A stretch of DNA of 64,000 nt from an uncultured Muribaculaceae bacterium (GCA_910577585.1 CAJTNN010000012.1:6771-70770), one strand, 5' to 3'. Shown: positions 8,253 through 19,086, counted from the stretch's first letter. Notes: generated from the letters alone by a model not told the origin. Program-made: numbers and translations.

Positions 8253-9541
8253 CACTTCACCGCAAAGATTTTGAAATAATGGCTCCCGTAGGGAGCCGCG
8301 AATCACTGGCCGCCGCGATGGCTGCCGGAGCCGATGCAATATACTTCGGCATTGAGGGGCTCAACATGCGCTCGCGCTCGAGCTCAAACTTCAATCTGGC
8401 CGACCTGCGCGAGATTGCCGCCCTCTGCAATGAGAGAGGGGTCAAAACCTATCTCACTGTCAACACCATCATCTATGATGCCGACATGCAGCGAATGCAC
8501 GACATCATCGACGCCGCCAAAGAGGCGGGCATCTCCGCCATCATCGCTTCGGATATCGCCGCCATCATGTATGCCACGCAGGTGGGGCAGCCGGTGCACA
8601 TCTCCACACAGGTCAACATCAGCAACATCGAGGCCGTAAGATTCTACGCCCGCTATGCCGATGTGATGGTGCTCGCCCGCGAGCTCTCGATGGAGCAGGT
8701 GGCCGAAATCTCACGCCAGATCCGCGAGGAGAATATCTGCGGTCCCTCTGGCCAGAGAGTACGACTGGAGATGTTCTGCCACGGCGCACTCTGCATGGCA
8801 GTGAGCGGAAAATGCTACATGAGTCTCCACGAGATGAACTCATCGGCCAACCGCGGCGCCTGCAATCAGATTTGCCGCCGCGCATACACTGTGACCGACA
8901 AAGAGACCGGCGCCCAGCTTGACGTCGAGAACCAATACATCATGTCGCCCAAAGACCTGAAGACAATCCACTTCCTCAACAAGATGGTGGAGGCCGGGGT
9001 GAGTGTCTTCAAAATCGAGGGGCGCGCACGCGGTCCGGAATATGTGCTCGAGACCGTGGGATGCTACTCCGAAGCCCTGCAGGCCATCTGCGACGGCTCA
9101 TATTCAGAAGAGCGCGTAAAGGAATGGGACGCCCGTCTGGGGCGCATCTTCAACCGCGGATTCTGGGACGGCTACTACATGGGGCAGCGCCTCGGCGAAT
9201 GGAGTGCCAAATATGGCTCATCGGCCACCCGCGTGAAACACTACATCGGCAAGGCCCAGCGCTACTTCCCCAAACTCGGTGTGGGCGAATTCCGACTCGA
9301 GGCCGGCGAACTGCGCCCGGGCGATGAAGTGGTGCTCACCGGCCCCACCACCGGCGCCCTGATATTCAAGGTCGAGGAGCTGCGTCTGGATGTGGAGCCT
9401 GTGGAGTGTGTGCGCAAGGGGCAGGTATTCTCTATGCCTGTGCCCGAGAAGATACGCCTCTCCGACCGCCTCTACCGCTGGGAGGAGACCAAGCCAAAAG
9501 CTACCCCCGACCATATGTCGGGCGAGAGTTGCTGCTCCTGA
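8249..9541 (+). CDS. Peptidase U32 family protein (TrhP/YegQ-like, probable tRNA hydroxylation factor)
   Basis: This is a 430-residue U32-family protein. ATG 8249 overlaps the ubiE stop (ATGA) and gives the family start, MTLHRKDFEIMAPVGSRESL; an in-frame ATG at 8228 lies inside ubiE. The U32 signature is at about 173-188 (LEMFCHGALCMAVSGKC), followed by ANRGACNQICRRAY. The conserved cysteines of this family bind an Fe-S cluster in the tRNA- and rRNA-hydroxylating members (TrhP, RlhA). Length fits TrhP, which uses prephenate to make 5-hydroxyuridine at tRNA wobble positions. The older annotation is collagenase-like protease. I prefer the RNA-modification role but cannot prove which paralogue this is. 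Confidence 0.8.
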   Translation: MTLHRKDFEIMAPVGSRESLAAAMAAGADAIYFGIEGLNMRSRSSSNFNLADLREIAALCNERGVKTYLTVNTIIYDADMQRMHDIIDAAKEAGISAIIASDIAAIMYATQVGQPVHISTQVNISNIEAVRFYARYADVMVLARELSMEQVAEISRQIREENICGPSGQRVRLEMFCHGALCMAVSGKCYMSLHEMNSSANRGACNQICRRAYTVTDKETGAQLDVENQYIMSPKDLKTIHFLNKMVEAGVSVFKIEGRARGPEYVLETVGCYSEALQAICDGSYSEERVKEWDARLGRIFNRGFWDGYYMGQRLGEWSAKYGSSATRVKHYIGKAQRYFPKLGVGEFRLEAGELRPGDEVVLTGPTTGALIFKVEELRLDVEPVECVRKGQVFSMPVPEKIRLSDRLYRWEETKPKATPDHMSGESCCS

Positions 9542-9645
9542 ACTGCCCCACACTATCTGAGGGTGTCATGCCATCGTGCTACCCCTCCAGGACCGGAAGC
9601 ATGAAATCATAATTTTAAACCGAATCATCACAATAAACTCACGAT

Positions 9646-10749
9646 ATGTCATTGAAATGTGGTATCGTAGGATTACCTAATGTAGGAAAATCCACACTTT
9701 TCAACTGCCTTAGCAACGCCAAGGCACAGTCAGCCAACTTCCCCTTCTGCACGATCGAGCCCAATGTGGGCGTCATCACTGTGCCCGACGACCGACTGAC
9801 ACGTCTGGTAGAGATGTGCCAGCCGAAGTCTACAGTGCCCGCCACAGTCGAGATTGTGGATATCGCCGGACTGGTGAAAGGGGCCTCGAAAGGTGAGGGA
9901 CTCGGCAACAAGTTCCTGGCCAATATCCGCGAGACCGACGCCATTCTGCACGTGCTGCGCTGCTTTGACGACGACAACATCACCCATGTCGACACCACCG
10001 TCGACCCCGTGCGCGACATGGAGATCATCAACTACGAACTTCAGCTCAAAGACCTCGAGACCATCGACAACCGCCTCACCAAGACCGAGAAGGCTGCCAA
10101 ATCGGGTGGCGACAAGGCCGCCAAGATGCAGGTAGAGGTGCTCAAGGCCTATAAAGAGGCTCTCGAGCAGGGTCGCCCCGCACGCAGTGTCAGCTTCGAG
10201 ACCAAAGATGAAGAGAAATTCGCCCGCGAACTCTTCCTGCTCACCAACAAGCCGGTGCTATATGTGTGCAACGTCGATGACGGAGCCGCCGCCACAGGCA
10301 ACGACTACGTAGAGCGTGTGCGCGAGGCAATAGCCGGCGAGGGCTCCGACCTCATGATTGTGGCCGCCAAGACCGAGAGCGAGATCGCCGAACTCGATAC
10401 CTGGGAGGAGCGCCAGGAATTCCTGCAGGAGATAGGGCTCGATGAGTCGGGCGTAAGCCGCCTGATACGCGCCGCCTACAAGCTGCTTGATCTCCAGACC
10501 TACTTCACCGCAGGCCCCGACGAGGTGAGAGCCTGGACCTTCATACGCGGCACCAAAGCCCCGCAGGCCGCAGGCATCATCCACACCGACTTCGAGAAAG
10601 GATTCATCCGTGCCGAAGTCATAAAATACGACGACTTCGTGACCCTCGGCTCAGAGACAGCCGTCAAAGAGGCCGGCAAGATGGCAGTGGAGGGGAAGGA
10701 ATATGTGGTGCAGGATGGCGACATAATGCACTTCCGCTTCAACGTCTGA
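9646..10749 (+). CDS. ychF: Redox-regulated ATPase YchF (Obg-like)
   Basis: This 367-residue OBG-family P-loop NTPase has a G1 loop at about residues 9-16 (LPNVGKST), a G3-type DIAGLVKGASKGEGLGN switch II, and NKPVLYVCNVDD, which replaces the GTP-specific NKxD and explains the ATP preference. A coiled-coil insert follows and a TGS domain lies at the end (FTAGPDEVRAWTFIRGTKAPQAAG). YchF binds ribosomes and is implicated in stress responses. It is monocistronic, with a strong palindromic terminator behind it. Confidence 0.97.
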   Translation: MSLKCGIVGLPNVGKSTLFNCLSNAKAQSANFPFCTIEPNVGVITVPDDRLTRLVEMCQPKSTVPATVEIVDIAGLVKGASKGEGLGNKFLANIRETDAILHVLRCFDDDNITHVDTTVDPVRDMEIINYELQLKDLETIDNRLTKTEKAAKSGGDKAAKMQVEVLKAYKEALEQGRPARSVSFETKDEEKFARELFLLTNKPVLYVCNVDDGAAATGNDYVERVREAIAGEGSDLMIVAAKTESEIAELDTWEERQEFLQEIGLDESGVSRLIRAAYKLLDLQTYFTAGPDEVRAWTFIRGTKAPQAAGIIHTDFEKGFIRAEVIKYDDFVTLGSETAVKEAGKMAVEGKEYVVQDGDIMHFRFNV

Positions 10750-10782
10750 TTCCCACCTTTACAGGCAACCCCGATACAGTAC

Positions 10783-10820
10783 AGATAGAGCCGGATACGC
10801 TTGCGCATCCGGCTCTATCT
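10783..10820. terminator. Palindromic terminator between ychF and mscL
   Basis: AGATAGAGCCGGAT (10783-10796) pairs perfectly with ATCCGGCTCTATCT (10807-10820). The stem lies in the convergent gap and is followed by GCATATTT, so bidirectional use is likely. Confidence 0.75.
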
Positions 10821-10923
10821 GCATATTTACATCTGTATTAGCCTATTACTTAATTTCCGCATCATCGGATTATAGGGATTTGCCTCCCCATCAGCAACCT
10901 CTGCACCTCACGCAGTGATTGAC

Positions 10924-11364
10924 TTACTGCTTGGAGGGAGCATCCTGTTTGGCCAGAAGGTCGCGAATCTCGGTGAGCAGCACCTCCTCCTTGGTCGGTT
11001 CGGGGGGTGTGGCCGGAGCCTCCTTCTCCTTCTTCTTCAGCTTCATCGCAATGCGCAAAGCCACAAAGATAGAGAACGCTATGATAAAGAAATCCACGAT
11101 ATTCTGGATAAAGAGGCCATAATTGATAGCCACCTCCTCGACGGCAGCCACACCATCGGCCGCAGCCTGCCCCTCGGTGATGACATACTTCAGATTCTTA
11201 TATCCCGCGCCACCTGTGGCCAGCGAGATGACCGGCATCAGGATATCATTGACCAGCGACGTGACAATCTTGCCAAAGGCACCACCCACGATAACGCCGA
11301 CCGCCATGTCGATAACATTGCCCTTGAGGGCAAATTCCTTAAAATCACTTAAAAATTTGCTCAT
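10924..11364 (-). CDS. mscL: Large-conductance mechanosensitive channel MscL
   Basis: This 146-residue protein opens under membrane tension to release solutes on osmotic downshock. The N-terminal amphipathic helix and TM1 carry the signature KEFALKGNVIDMAVGVIVGGAFGKIV. TM2 is at about residues 83-105 (NIVDFFIIAFSIFVALRIA), followed by a charged cytoplasmic helix (KKKEKEAPATPPEPTKEEVLLTEIRDLL). Length fits the pentameric channel family. It is a single gene convergent to ychF. Confidence 0.97.
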   Translation of the reverse strand: MSKFLSDFKEFALKGNVIDMAVGVIVGGAFGKIVTSLVNDILMPVISLATGGAGYKNLKYVITEGQAAADGVAAVEEVAINYGLFIQNIVDFFIIAFSIFVALRIAMKLKKKEKEAPATPPEPTKEEVLLTEIRDLLAKQDAPSKQ

Positions 11365-11758
11365 ATCACGATAAAATTAATGTTGACTGTCGTTATAAAA
11401 ACAGAGCCCTACGCGGCTCAAGAAGGACAAATCAGCCTAAACTATTGTTAAATCCTGCCCAAAAGCAGATTTTGGCAAAAGTTTAGGGCGTTTCAACTGC
11501 AAAATTAGAAATTTTTTTGTTAATTTTGCGCTTGAAAGCGCGGTGTGCTCACCCCGCCCGAACCCGCCACGCGGGTTAAGCTACAGGTAAAAGAACTCAC
11601 CGGGAGGACCGAGGTCCTTGTAAATATAACACATAAGTTTAAATAAATTTTACAAACACATATATTTTTTAGAAGAGATGATGGCCCGAGCATCAAGTCT
11701 ATCACCTGACGCAAAGGCTTGAAAGCCCTTCTGACCAACCCAAAACAATTAACAAAAA
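11365..11758 (+). promoter_or_regulatory. gapA control region: -7 box plus hairpin-rich leader
   Basis: No gene lies in this 394-base gap. TAATTTTG at 11522-11529 matches the -7 consensus. It is followed by a leader of about 225 bases with successive short perfect hairpins: GCGCTT-GA-AAGCGC (11529-11542), GGTG-TGCT-CACC (11543-11554), AACCCGC-CAC-GCGGGTT (11562-11578) and GGACC-GA-GGTCC (11607-11618). An AT-rich tract and an AAGGCTT/AAGCCCTT stem follow near the gene start. Such a long structured leader before a glycolytic gene may control mRNA stability or translation. I recognise no named riboswitch. Confidence 0.5.
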
Positions 11759-12769
11759 ATGACTAAAATCGGTATTAACGGCTTCGGCCGTATCGGACGT
11801 TTCGTGTTCCGCGCCTCTACAAAAAGAGAGGATCTCGAAGTAGTAGCCATCAACGACCTCCTGCCCGTTGACTACATGGCATACATGCTGAAATACGACA
11901 CAATGCACGGTCGCTTCGACGGCACTGTAGACTATGACCTCGAGAAGAGCCTCCTGATTGTCAACGGCAAAGCAATCCGTGTGACTGCATGCCGCGACCC
12001 GAAAGAGATCGGCTGGGGTGAGGTAGGTGCCGAGTACGTAGTTGAATCTACCGGTCTTTTCCTCACTAAGGAGAAAGCTCAGGCTCACATCGAAGCCGGT
12101 GCAAAATACGTGGTTATGTCAGCTCCTTCAAAGGACGACACCCCGATGTTCGTAGTAGGCGTTAACCAGACTTCTTACGTGCCCGGCACTCAGATCGTCT
12201 CTAACGCAAGCTGCACCACTAACTGTCTCGCTCCTATCGCCAAGGTGCTCCACGAGAGCTTCGGCATCAAGGAGGGTCTGATGACTACAGTTCACTCTAC
12301 TACTGCTACTCAGAAGACTGTCGACGGTCCCTCTATGAAGGACTGGCGTGGTGGTCGTGCCGCTTCAGGCAACATCATCCCCTCTTCTACCGGTGCTGCC
12401 AAGGCTGTGGGTAAAGTTATCCCCGAGCTCAACGGCAAACTGACAGGTATCTCTATGCGTGTCCCCACTCTCGACGTATCTGTTGTTGACCTCACTGTCA
12501 ACCTCGAGAAGCCCGCTACAAAAGAGGCTATCTGCGCTGCCATGAAGGCTGCCGCTGAGGGTGAGCTCAAGGGTGTGCTCGGCTACACTGAGGACGCTGT
12601 AGTAAGCTCTGACTTCCTCGGCTGCCCCCTCACTTCTATCTTCGACGCAACTGCCGGCGTATACTTGACCGACAACTTCGTGAAGGTTATCTCTTGGTAT
12701 GACAATGAGATCGGCTACTCTAACAAGGTGCTCGACCTCATCTCTTACATGAAGAAAGTCAACGGTTAA
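11759..12769 (+). CDS. gapA: Glyceraldehyde-3-phosphate dehydrogenase, type I
   Basis: This 336-residue protein catalyses phosphorylating oxidation of glyceraldehyde-3-phosphate in glycolysis. The NAD-binding motif INGFGRIGR is at residues 4-12, the active-site SNASCTTNC near 148-156 includes the catalytic Cys, and the C-terminal SWYDNEIGYSNK motif is intact. Codon use is shifted to T-ending codons compared with neighbours, as expected for a highly expressed gene. A strong terminator follows. It stands alone, with a long leader. Confidence 0.98.
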   Translation: MTKIGINGFGRIGRFVFRASTKREDLEVVAINDLLPVDYMAYMLKYDTMHGRFDGTVDYDLEKSLLIVNGKAIRVTACRDPKEIGWGEVGAEYVVESTGLFLTKEKAQAHIEAGAKYVVMSAPSKDDTPMFVVGVNQTSYVPGTQIVSNASCTTNCLAPIAKVLHESFGIKEGLMTTVHSTTATQKTVDGPSMKDWRGGRAASGNIIPSSTGAAKAVGKVIPELNGKLTGISMRVPTLDVSVVDLTVNLEKPATKEAICAAMKAAAEGELKGVLGYTEDAVVSSDFLGCPLTSIFDATAGVYLTDNFVKVISWYDNEIGYSNKVLDLISYMKKVNG

Positions 12770-12907
12770 TATGCCGTCATGACGCTCAGGTGAGCCTGGA
12801 GCAGTCACTCGACTCTCCGCACCTGACTTCACCCAACCTAAGAGATGCCCCGCAATCCAGCTTCCCCTCGCGGGGAAACGATATGATTGCAGCGAAGGCA
12901 AAAATAG

Positions 12908-12946
12908 ATTCCCTGGTCTCAGTTCCGAGGCCAGGGAATTCTTTTT
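12908..12946 (+). terminator. Rho-independent terminator after gapA
   Basis: The 13-bp stem (12908-12920 with 12927-12939, one G-U pair, 6-nt loop) is followed by TTCTTTTT. Confidence 0.9.
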
Positions 12947-12964
12947 ATCCTATATGGATAGGCT

Positions 12965-15460
12965 TCAACGCATCATGCAGCGGCGGCTCACTCGCTTGCC
13001 GGCGGCATCAATGCCCATCACAATCACAATCTTGCCATGCTCAGGAGCAATCACGCGGCGCCCGGCAGCGTCATAATACTCCACATTCTCCAGCCCTGAG
13101 GCTGCACCTACGAGCGATATGCCCGATGTGGCGAAATGAAGCGGAGCAAGCTCCTCGACAGCAGCATAGTCGCGCTCACTATCGGCCGGACAGCTACCCT
13201 TGGCCTCCGGATCGATACCGGCAAAGGCATCCCGGCCCACCACCGGCGGAACATATGAGGCGAAAATCACAGTCTTCAAAGCCCCGCAACCCTTGAAGGC
13301 CTCAGCACCGATTGAGGTCAGACCTCCACCCAGCGAGGCAGCCGCAAGCGACTCACAGCCCTTGAAGGCGGCATCACCGATTGAGGCGATATCCTCTGTC
13401 ACAGTGAGCGACACCATCGAAGTATTACCCTCATAAGCACCCGCGCCTATGCCGATGACCTCATAGCTGATATCATCATAATTCACCATCTCAGGTGTGC
13501 GATAGAGAGCGTCATTGCCCGTATAAGCCTTGATGATGACACTGCGCGCACCCTCCTCATCAGTCACGATTGTAAACACATGGTCGGCCACCGTGAACTC
13601 CGTATACTCCGGACGCGGCACATTCACCGTCAGCGTCGGGCTCACCGGCACCTCCACACCCTCGTAGAGAGCCTTCACCGCCACAACATAATTCTTACGG
13701 TGCTCAGCAGCCTGGAACACCCAGGGGGAAGCCACCTCGCCGACGCTCACGCCATCGACATATCCCTCGAAGCCGGTGGCCCGGGTGTACTCTCCCGACG
13801 GGTCGGCCCAGCTGATAATCGCCGTGCAGGCATCGACATCATATTCCACCGCCAGCTGCCCTACAGAAGCATAATTGAGCAACGCGATATCATCTATCAC
13901 TGCAGCCGCATACGAAGTGGGGGCATCGAAGCGCAGCCGCACAACCACATCCTTCACACCCTCCATATCCTCAAGCGGGAACGAAGCCTGCAGCCACTGC
14001 ATACCCTCCTGACCGGGAGTGGTGATATTGACTTTGCCAAGCGACTCAAACTCACCGCCGTCGCGCGAAAGCTGCGGAGTGATGGTAATGTCGGTCGACG
14101 GCAGAGCGAAATACCAGAACGACAACACATCGGCGCCACCGGCCGGAACCTCTATCTTATACGACGTCAAATCATTCTGCGCATTCCCGCGCGAAGCCGC
14201 ATAATCGATATATATCAGACCACGCCCCGAATGCGGAGCCACCGTCACATCCTCACTGCCGAGACTGAACTCAGCCTCAGTGGCCAGACTGAACTGGCAA
14301 TAGTATGAGGAATATGAAGTCGACCACACATGAGTCATGCCGCCGTTGAAATCCTCTACAAACGGCATCTTCTCGGCCGGACCCACAAGGAAGTCGTAGG
14401 AATAACCCGTAAACTCGCTGCCACCCACGCCCACAGAGTTGGCCGCAGTCACCTCATAGCGCACTGCACGCGGAAACTCCATGTCGGTGCCATAATCAGT
14501 GTATTCGGTGGCCGTCAGATTGTCGGCTATCACCTCGCGCTCGTCGGCCCCCTGGCCCCAGCAGCGCGATACTATATAATAGGTGTCAGCGGGGTCAATC
14601 TCGCCATAGTTCTCACCCGAGTCGGGAGCGGTCCAGTAGATATACACACCGCCATCCACAGCCTCCGCCTTAACCGGATAGGGAGCCGACGGAGTGTCGT
14701 AACCCACATACACATGCGCCGAAGTCTCAGCATAGCCGAAGGGGGAGATGCACTTCACCACATAGTAGTTCTCGGCATTCTGGATAGGGTCGGAATCCTT
14801 ATATATATAGGTCTCACCCTTCTGCGGATTCTCGATTGAACCCATATATTCGGTAGGGTAGGGCCATGCCTTGGGGTCAGTGACACGATAGAACTCCAGC
14901 GCCGTCATCTCGACCGGGATATCCACAATCGGAGAATTCAGCTTCGAAGGCACCGTCACCTGCACATCCACCGTAGCCTTCTCGCCCGAGGCCGGCAGTT
15001 CAGACAAAGCCTTCACATCGCCATATCCAAACGAGAAATCCAGCCCCGGAGTCAACGACCCATAACCCTGCGCACCCTTGCGGCCATCGATCGACGCCAC
15101 CGGAGTATACGTATACTGCTGGCCATACTTCCAGGCCGGCTCGGCAGTGTCGGTGAAAGTCACCGTCTCACCCGGCGCCAGCCCCGAGAAGGTGGCAACC
15201 TCCACATTCGACTCACCCAGCGAGTAGCATGAGCGCGTGACAGTGATGTCAATCTTCACCGAAGCATCCAGAGCCTGCCACGATGAATTCTTGTCGGGAG
15301 CAATCACGGTGCCCACAACTTTTCCCACATTGCCATCGATTTCAAACTCCATGCTCACTGACGGAGCCCCCGGAGTGACAGATGCCGCCGCATTGACCCT
15401 CATAGCAGCCATTCCTACCAAAAGAAACAGCAAAAGGGTAAAAGTACGAATTTTTGCCAT
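12965..15460 (-). CDS. Large secreted Fn3 / choice-of-anchor / BspA-LRR surface protein (831 aa)
   Basis: A signal peptide (MAKIRTFTLLLFLLVGMAAMRVNA) is followed by beta-rich Fn3-like repeats (for example PSAPYPVKAEAVDGGVYIYW near residue 255). A choice-of-anchor J/MAM-like jelly-roll module follows at about 365-520 (PFVEDFNGG to VIDDIALLNY), then another Fn3 unit. BspA-type leucine-rich repeats lie at about 690-750 (IASIGDAAFKGCESLAAASL and the following copy). The C-terminal 70 residues (NVEYYDAAGRRVIAPEHGK to AAGKRV) look like a type IX secretion sorting domain. It is probably surface-displayed or released; the ligand is unknown. Two other proteins in this window share the architecture (15636-19014 and 40616-44248). 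Confidence 0.8.
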   Translation of the reverse strand: MAKIRTFTLLLFLLVGMAAMRVNAAASVTPGAPSVSMEFEIDGNVGKVVGTVIAPDKNSSWQALDASVKIDITVTRSCYSLGESNVEVATFSGLAPGETVTFTDTAEPAWKYGQQYTYTPVASIDGRKGAQGYGSLTPGLDFSFGYGDVKALSELPASGEKATVDVQVTVPSKLNSPIVDIPVEMTALEFYRVTDPKAWPYPTEYMGSIENPQKGETYIYKDSDPIQNAENYYVVKCISPFGYAETSAHVYVGYDTPSAPYPVKAEAVDGGVYIYWTAPDSGENYGEIDPADTYYIVSRCWGQGADEREVIADNLTATEYTDYGTDMEFPRAVRYEVTAANSVGVGGSEFTGYSYDFLVGPAEKMPFVEDFNGGMTHVWSTSYSSYYCQFSLATEAEFSLGSEDVTVAPHSGRGLIYIDYAASRGNAQNDLTSYKIEVPAGGADVLSFWYFALPSTDITITPQLSRDGGEFESLGKVNITTPGQEGMQWLQASFPLEDMEGVKDVVVRLRFDAPTSYAAAVIDDIALLNYASVGQLAVEYDVDACTAIISWADPSGEYTRATGFEGYVDGVSVGEVASPWVFQAAEHRKNYVVAVKALYEGVEVPVSPTLTVNVPRPEYTEFTVADHVFTIVTDEEGARSVIIKAYTGNDALYRTPEMVNYDDISYEVIGIGAGAYEGNTSMVSLTVTEDIASIGDAAFKGCESLAAASLGGGLTSIGAEAFKGCGALKTVIFASYVPPVVGRDAFAGIDPEAKGSCPADSERDYAAVEELAPLHFATSGISLVGAASGLENVEYYDAAGRRVIAPEHGKIVIVMGIDAAGKRVSRRCMMR

Positions 15461-15546
15461 AATTAATCAGTTTTAAAGATTATGGGTTCATTTTTATTTT
15501 TCAGCAAAAATAATTAAAAATTTTTAGAAATAAACTAAAAAAAACG

Positions 15547-15554
15547 TATCTTTG
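15547..15554 (+). promoter_or_regulatory. -7 box for the 15636 secreted-protein gene
   Basis: TATCTTTG is an exact TAnnTTTG element in an AT-rich tract, about 80 bases before the start codon. It lies in the 175-base divergent region shared with the minus-strand gene. Confidence 0.6.
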
Positions 15555-15635
15555 TATTCGAAGTTTGAATCCATCTAAAAAAACGACAGTGGAGGATAAC
15601 ATATACTTTACAACTTAATCTAAACCCCCTGAAGC

Positions 15636-18600
15636 ATGTTGAAATCTACAAAATCATTGCTACTCGCGGCGTTGGCAGCCACATTCGCAACCTCAGCGGA
15701 TGCCCAGACCACGCCCCAAAAGGGAGAAGGCACACAGATGCCAGAATCTTACCGCAGTTTCTTTCCGGCCGCCGCCCTGCGCGGAGTGAAAAGCCAGATG
15801 CCCTCGACATCTCTCTTCAACGAGCGCATCAGCGACAATGCACCGATGGCCCGTCCGAGACTCAACCCCCCGGCAAGCGCCATAAAGAGAGCACCTGCCG
15901 ACCAATCCGATATCTACGGCTACCTCTATTATACGAAGGCCGATCAGAATCTCGGCATGTACCGCATCAATCCCTCCGAGGGGGCTACATATATGTGGAC
16001 CGACGAAGCTACTGTGCGGCCTTAACGCCATGTCCTTCATGGGGGGCGTGCTCTCATACGGCCAGGTTGAACTCGACCTCAGCAACGGCGATGTAGTCTC
16101 CTGGCACGCCCTGCGCAACAACGGCGAGGAGCTGCAGAACACATATCTCACCACCGCCTACCGCGATCTGGACGACCGTGTCTACGGTTTCGGTTATGCC
16201 GACGACGGCCAGAGCTACTCATTCAACTCAGCCGAAGCCGACGACATCGACACCTCCGTGATGGTGCGCTCGCTTGAATTCGCCGACCTCTGCGTGTCGC
16301 TCTGCTATAATATACAGGAGGATATGTTCTACGGCGTCACCACCGACGCCCGCTTCGTGAAAGTCGACCCCAAAGGCAACGTCACCCCCCTCTTCAAACT
16401 CAATGTAGGCTCAAAGAGCACCCTCACAGGCCTCGTCTACAGCCCCAGCCACGAAGCCTACATCTGGAACGCATATTTCGAGGGCGACAAATCAGCATTC
16501 TATGCCATCAAGCCCGAAGAGAAGAGTGTAACCAAACTCTATGACTGCCCGGCAGGCGAGGAATACATATATATGGTATGCACCGAACTCAACGTGCAGC
16601 CCACTGCCCCCGCCACCCCTACCGGCAGCAGCTACACCTTCGCCGGTGCCGCCACCTCAGGAAAACTCTCATTCACCATGCCCGGCAAGACTGCCGCCGG
16701 CGAACCACTCAAGGGTGAGCTGCAATGGCGTCTGCTCGACAACGGCAAGGAGATTGCCTCAGGCACCGCCCAGGCCGGTGCGCGCGTCGAGGCCGACATA
16801 CCCGCAGTCAGCAACGCCGCCCACTCATTCGCCCTCTCGGCAGGCGTGGATGGCAAATTCTCTTACCCCGACATCACACGCATCTGGGTAGGCTCCGACT
16901 ATCCGGAGATGCCCGCCAATGTCAACCTCTCGCTCACCGAGCTCACCTGGGACGCCGTCACAACCAGCGTGCACGACGGATACCTCGACACAGGCGCCAT
17001 CACCTACATCATCTATCTCAATGGAGAGAAGGTAGGGCAGACCTCCGACTGCCGCTATGCCATCACTCTGCCCCAGGGACTCCCCTACAACAGCTACACA
17101 GCCGAAGTCGTAGCCCAGGCCGACGGTAAGAACTCTGAACCCGGAGTGTCGAACTACATCACCTACGGCGACGCACTGAAGATTGACCCCTCAATCCACT
17201 ACCGCCCCGAAGAGAAGGAATTCGAGCTCTTCAAAGCCATCGACATCGACGGCAACCTCGACAGCGAGGGCAACCCGCGCAACTGGCACTTCTCGACCAC
17301 AATGGGATTCCCCTCATTCGCATCAGGCGCCGATGGCGAAGACCTGCTCATCTTCCCCCCGATGGACTTCACCACCACCGACAAAGCCTATCTCCTCTCG
17401 CTCGAGGCTGGCCTGATTCATGACCGCGACACAAGCGGCAGCATACAGGTATACCTTGGCAAAGAGCCCACACCCGAAGCCATGACGCAGGTCATCATCC
17501 CCACCACAAGCCCGCAGCATATGCTGGCCGATGTGCTCAAGGGATACTTCGCCGTCAAAGAGGCCGGCACCTACTATATAGGTGTGCTCACCAAGACCAA
17601 CGACGTGGGTATCCATATCTCTGACATGGATATCTCGATTACCGACCGCGATGCCGATGTGCCCATCGCCATCACCGACATGGAGGTCATTCCCGGTGCC
17701 GACGGCGCTCTTGAGGCCGCAGTAAGCTTCACCATGCCCACCACCACCGCCAACGGCACTGCCATAGCCGACGACGCCGACCTCACAGCCACAGTCGTGG
17801 CACGCGAATTTGTGCTCAACTACCCCGACCAGGGCGAGGTAATCGACACCAAGACCATCAGCGGCAAGCCCGGCTCACGCCAGACTGTCAACATCGGCAC
17901 ACAGCAGAATAACAACACCATCGCCGTCAGCTGCCAGCTCGATGGCCGCAGCGGAGCGGAGACTACCACCACAATCTTCACCGGTGTCGTGAAACCCTAC
18001 ATCGTGCAGAACCTCAAGGCCGTGGTCAGCGAAGACAACATGGGCGTCACCATGAGCTGGACACCTCCGGTGGAGGGCGCACCCTCGGATGGCCCCATCG
18101 GCGACACATTCTTCTATACCCTCTGGTACTACGGCGACGGCTGGCAGTATCTCCAGGAGGTAGGTTGGGATAAACTCGAGGCATTTGTAGAATTCCCCCA
18201 GGGAGCACCCCAGCAGGCAGTCAACATCGGCGTCATGGCCCTCAATGCGGCCGGACAGAGCGAATATATCACCGCCCTGCAGAGTGTGATCGGCACACCC
18301 TACGAACTCCCCATGGACGAGACCTTCCCCAACTACGAAGACACCTACTCACCCATCGCCATCCAGCGCCCCAGCGCCGACTACGACGGCACATACTGGC
18401 TCGTGGATGACCCCGCAGAGGTGGCCGCACTCTTTGCCAATGAATCAGGCGTGGCCTATATCGGCTACATCGGTCTGGAGGGTGTGAGCAGCGCAAGCAG
18501 CCGCCTGAGCCTGCCCAAATTCACCACCGCAGCTGAAAAGAAGGTAGTCTTCACCCTCAATTACTGGGGCGGCCCCTATGAGGCTCCCTTCACCCTGCTC

Positions 18601-19014
18601 GCCAATAAATATGGTCTCGAAAAGCCCGTAGAAATCGGCACATTCCCCTCCGGTAAAGGCTGGATCTCGAACTCTATCGAAATCCCCTCAGAATTCCTCG
18701 ACGAACTCTGGATCGAGCCCCTGCTCGACACATACTTCGCCGACACCCAGAAATTCGCCCTCTTCTGCGGATATTCAATCAGCGGCACAGTAGGCGTAGA
18801 GGGTGTGCAGACCGATAAGGGTGGCGCAATCTTCTCGACTCCCGGCATGATCCACGTCGGAGGCCATGCAGGCGACTCACTCGGCGTGTATAGCGCCGAC
18901 GGCCGATGCATCATCAGCGTCGCCACACTCGAAGACCTCGCAGGATTTGCAGTGCAGCCCGGTGTATACATCGTCAAGGCCGGAGAGCAGAGCAAGAAAC
19001 TCATCGTCAAGTAA
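15636..19014 (+). pseudogene. Large secreted Fn3 / choice-of-anchor protein, frameshifted near 16012-16020
   Basis: Frame 1 (15636-16025) encodes a signal peptide (MLKSTKSLLLAALAATFATSADA) and about 105 further residues, ending at YMWTDEATVRP. The next 994 codons continue in another frame to 19014, entering through CGLNAMSFMGG without a good start of their own. Removing one base near 16014 would join WTDEAT to CGLNAM and restore a protein of about 1125 residues. Fn3-like modules, a choice-of-anchor jelly roll (residues about 400-540 of the second part) and a T9SS-like tail (LGVYSADGRCIISVATLEDL to KKLIVK) are all intact. Intact coding 3' of the shift suggests a recent mutation or a base-calling error. 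Confidence 0.7.
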
Positions 19015-19086
19015 TCCGACCCACACGCACACACTGACGGCGCGGCGCACGGTAAAGACCCGCGGCGCGCCATCACCACCATCACA

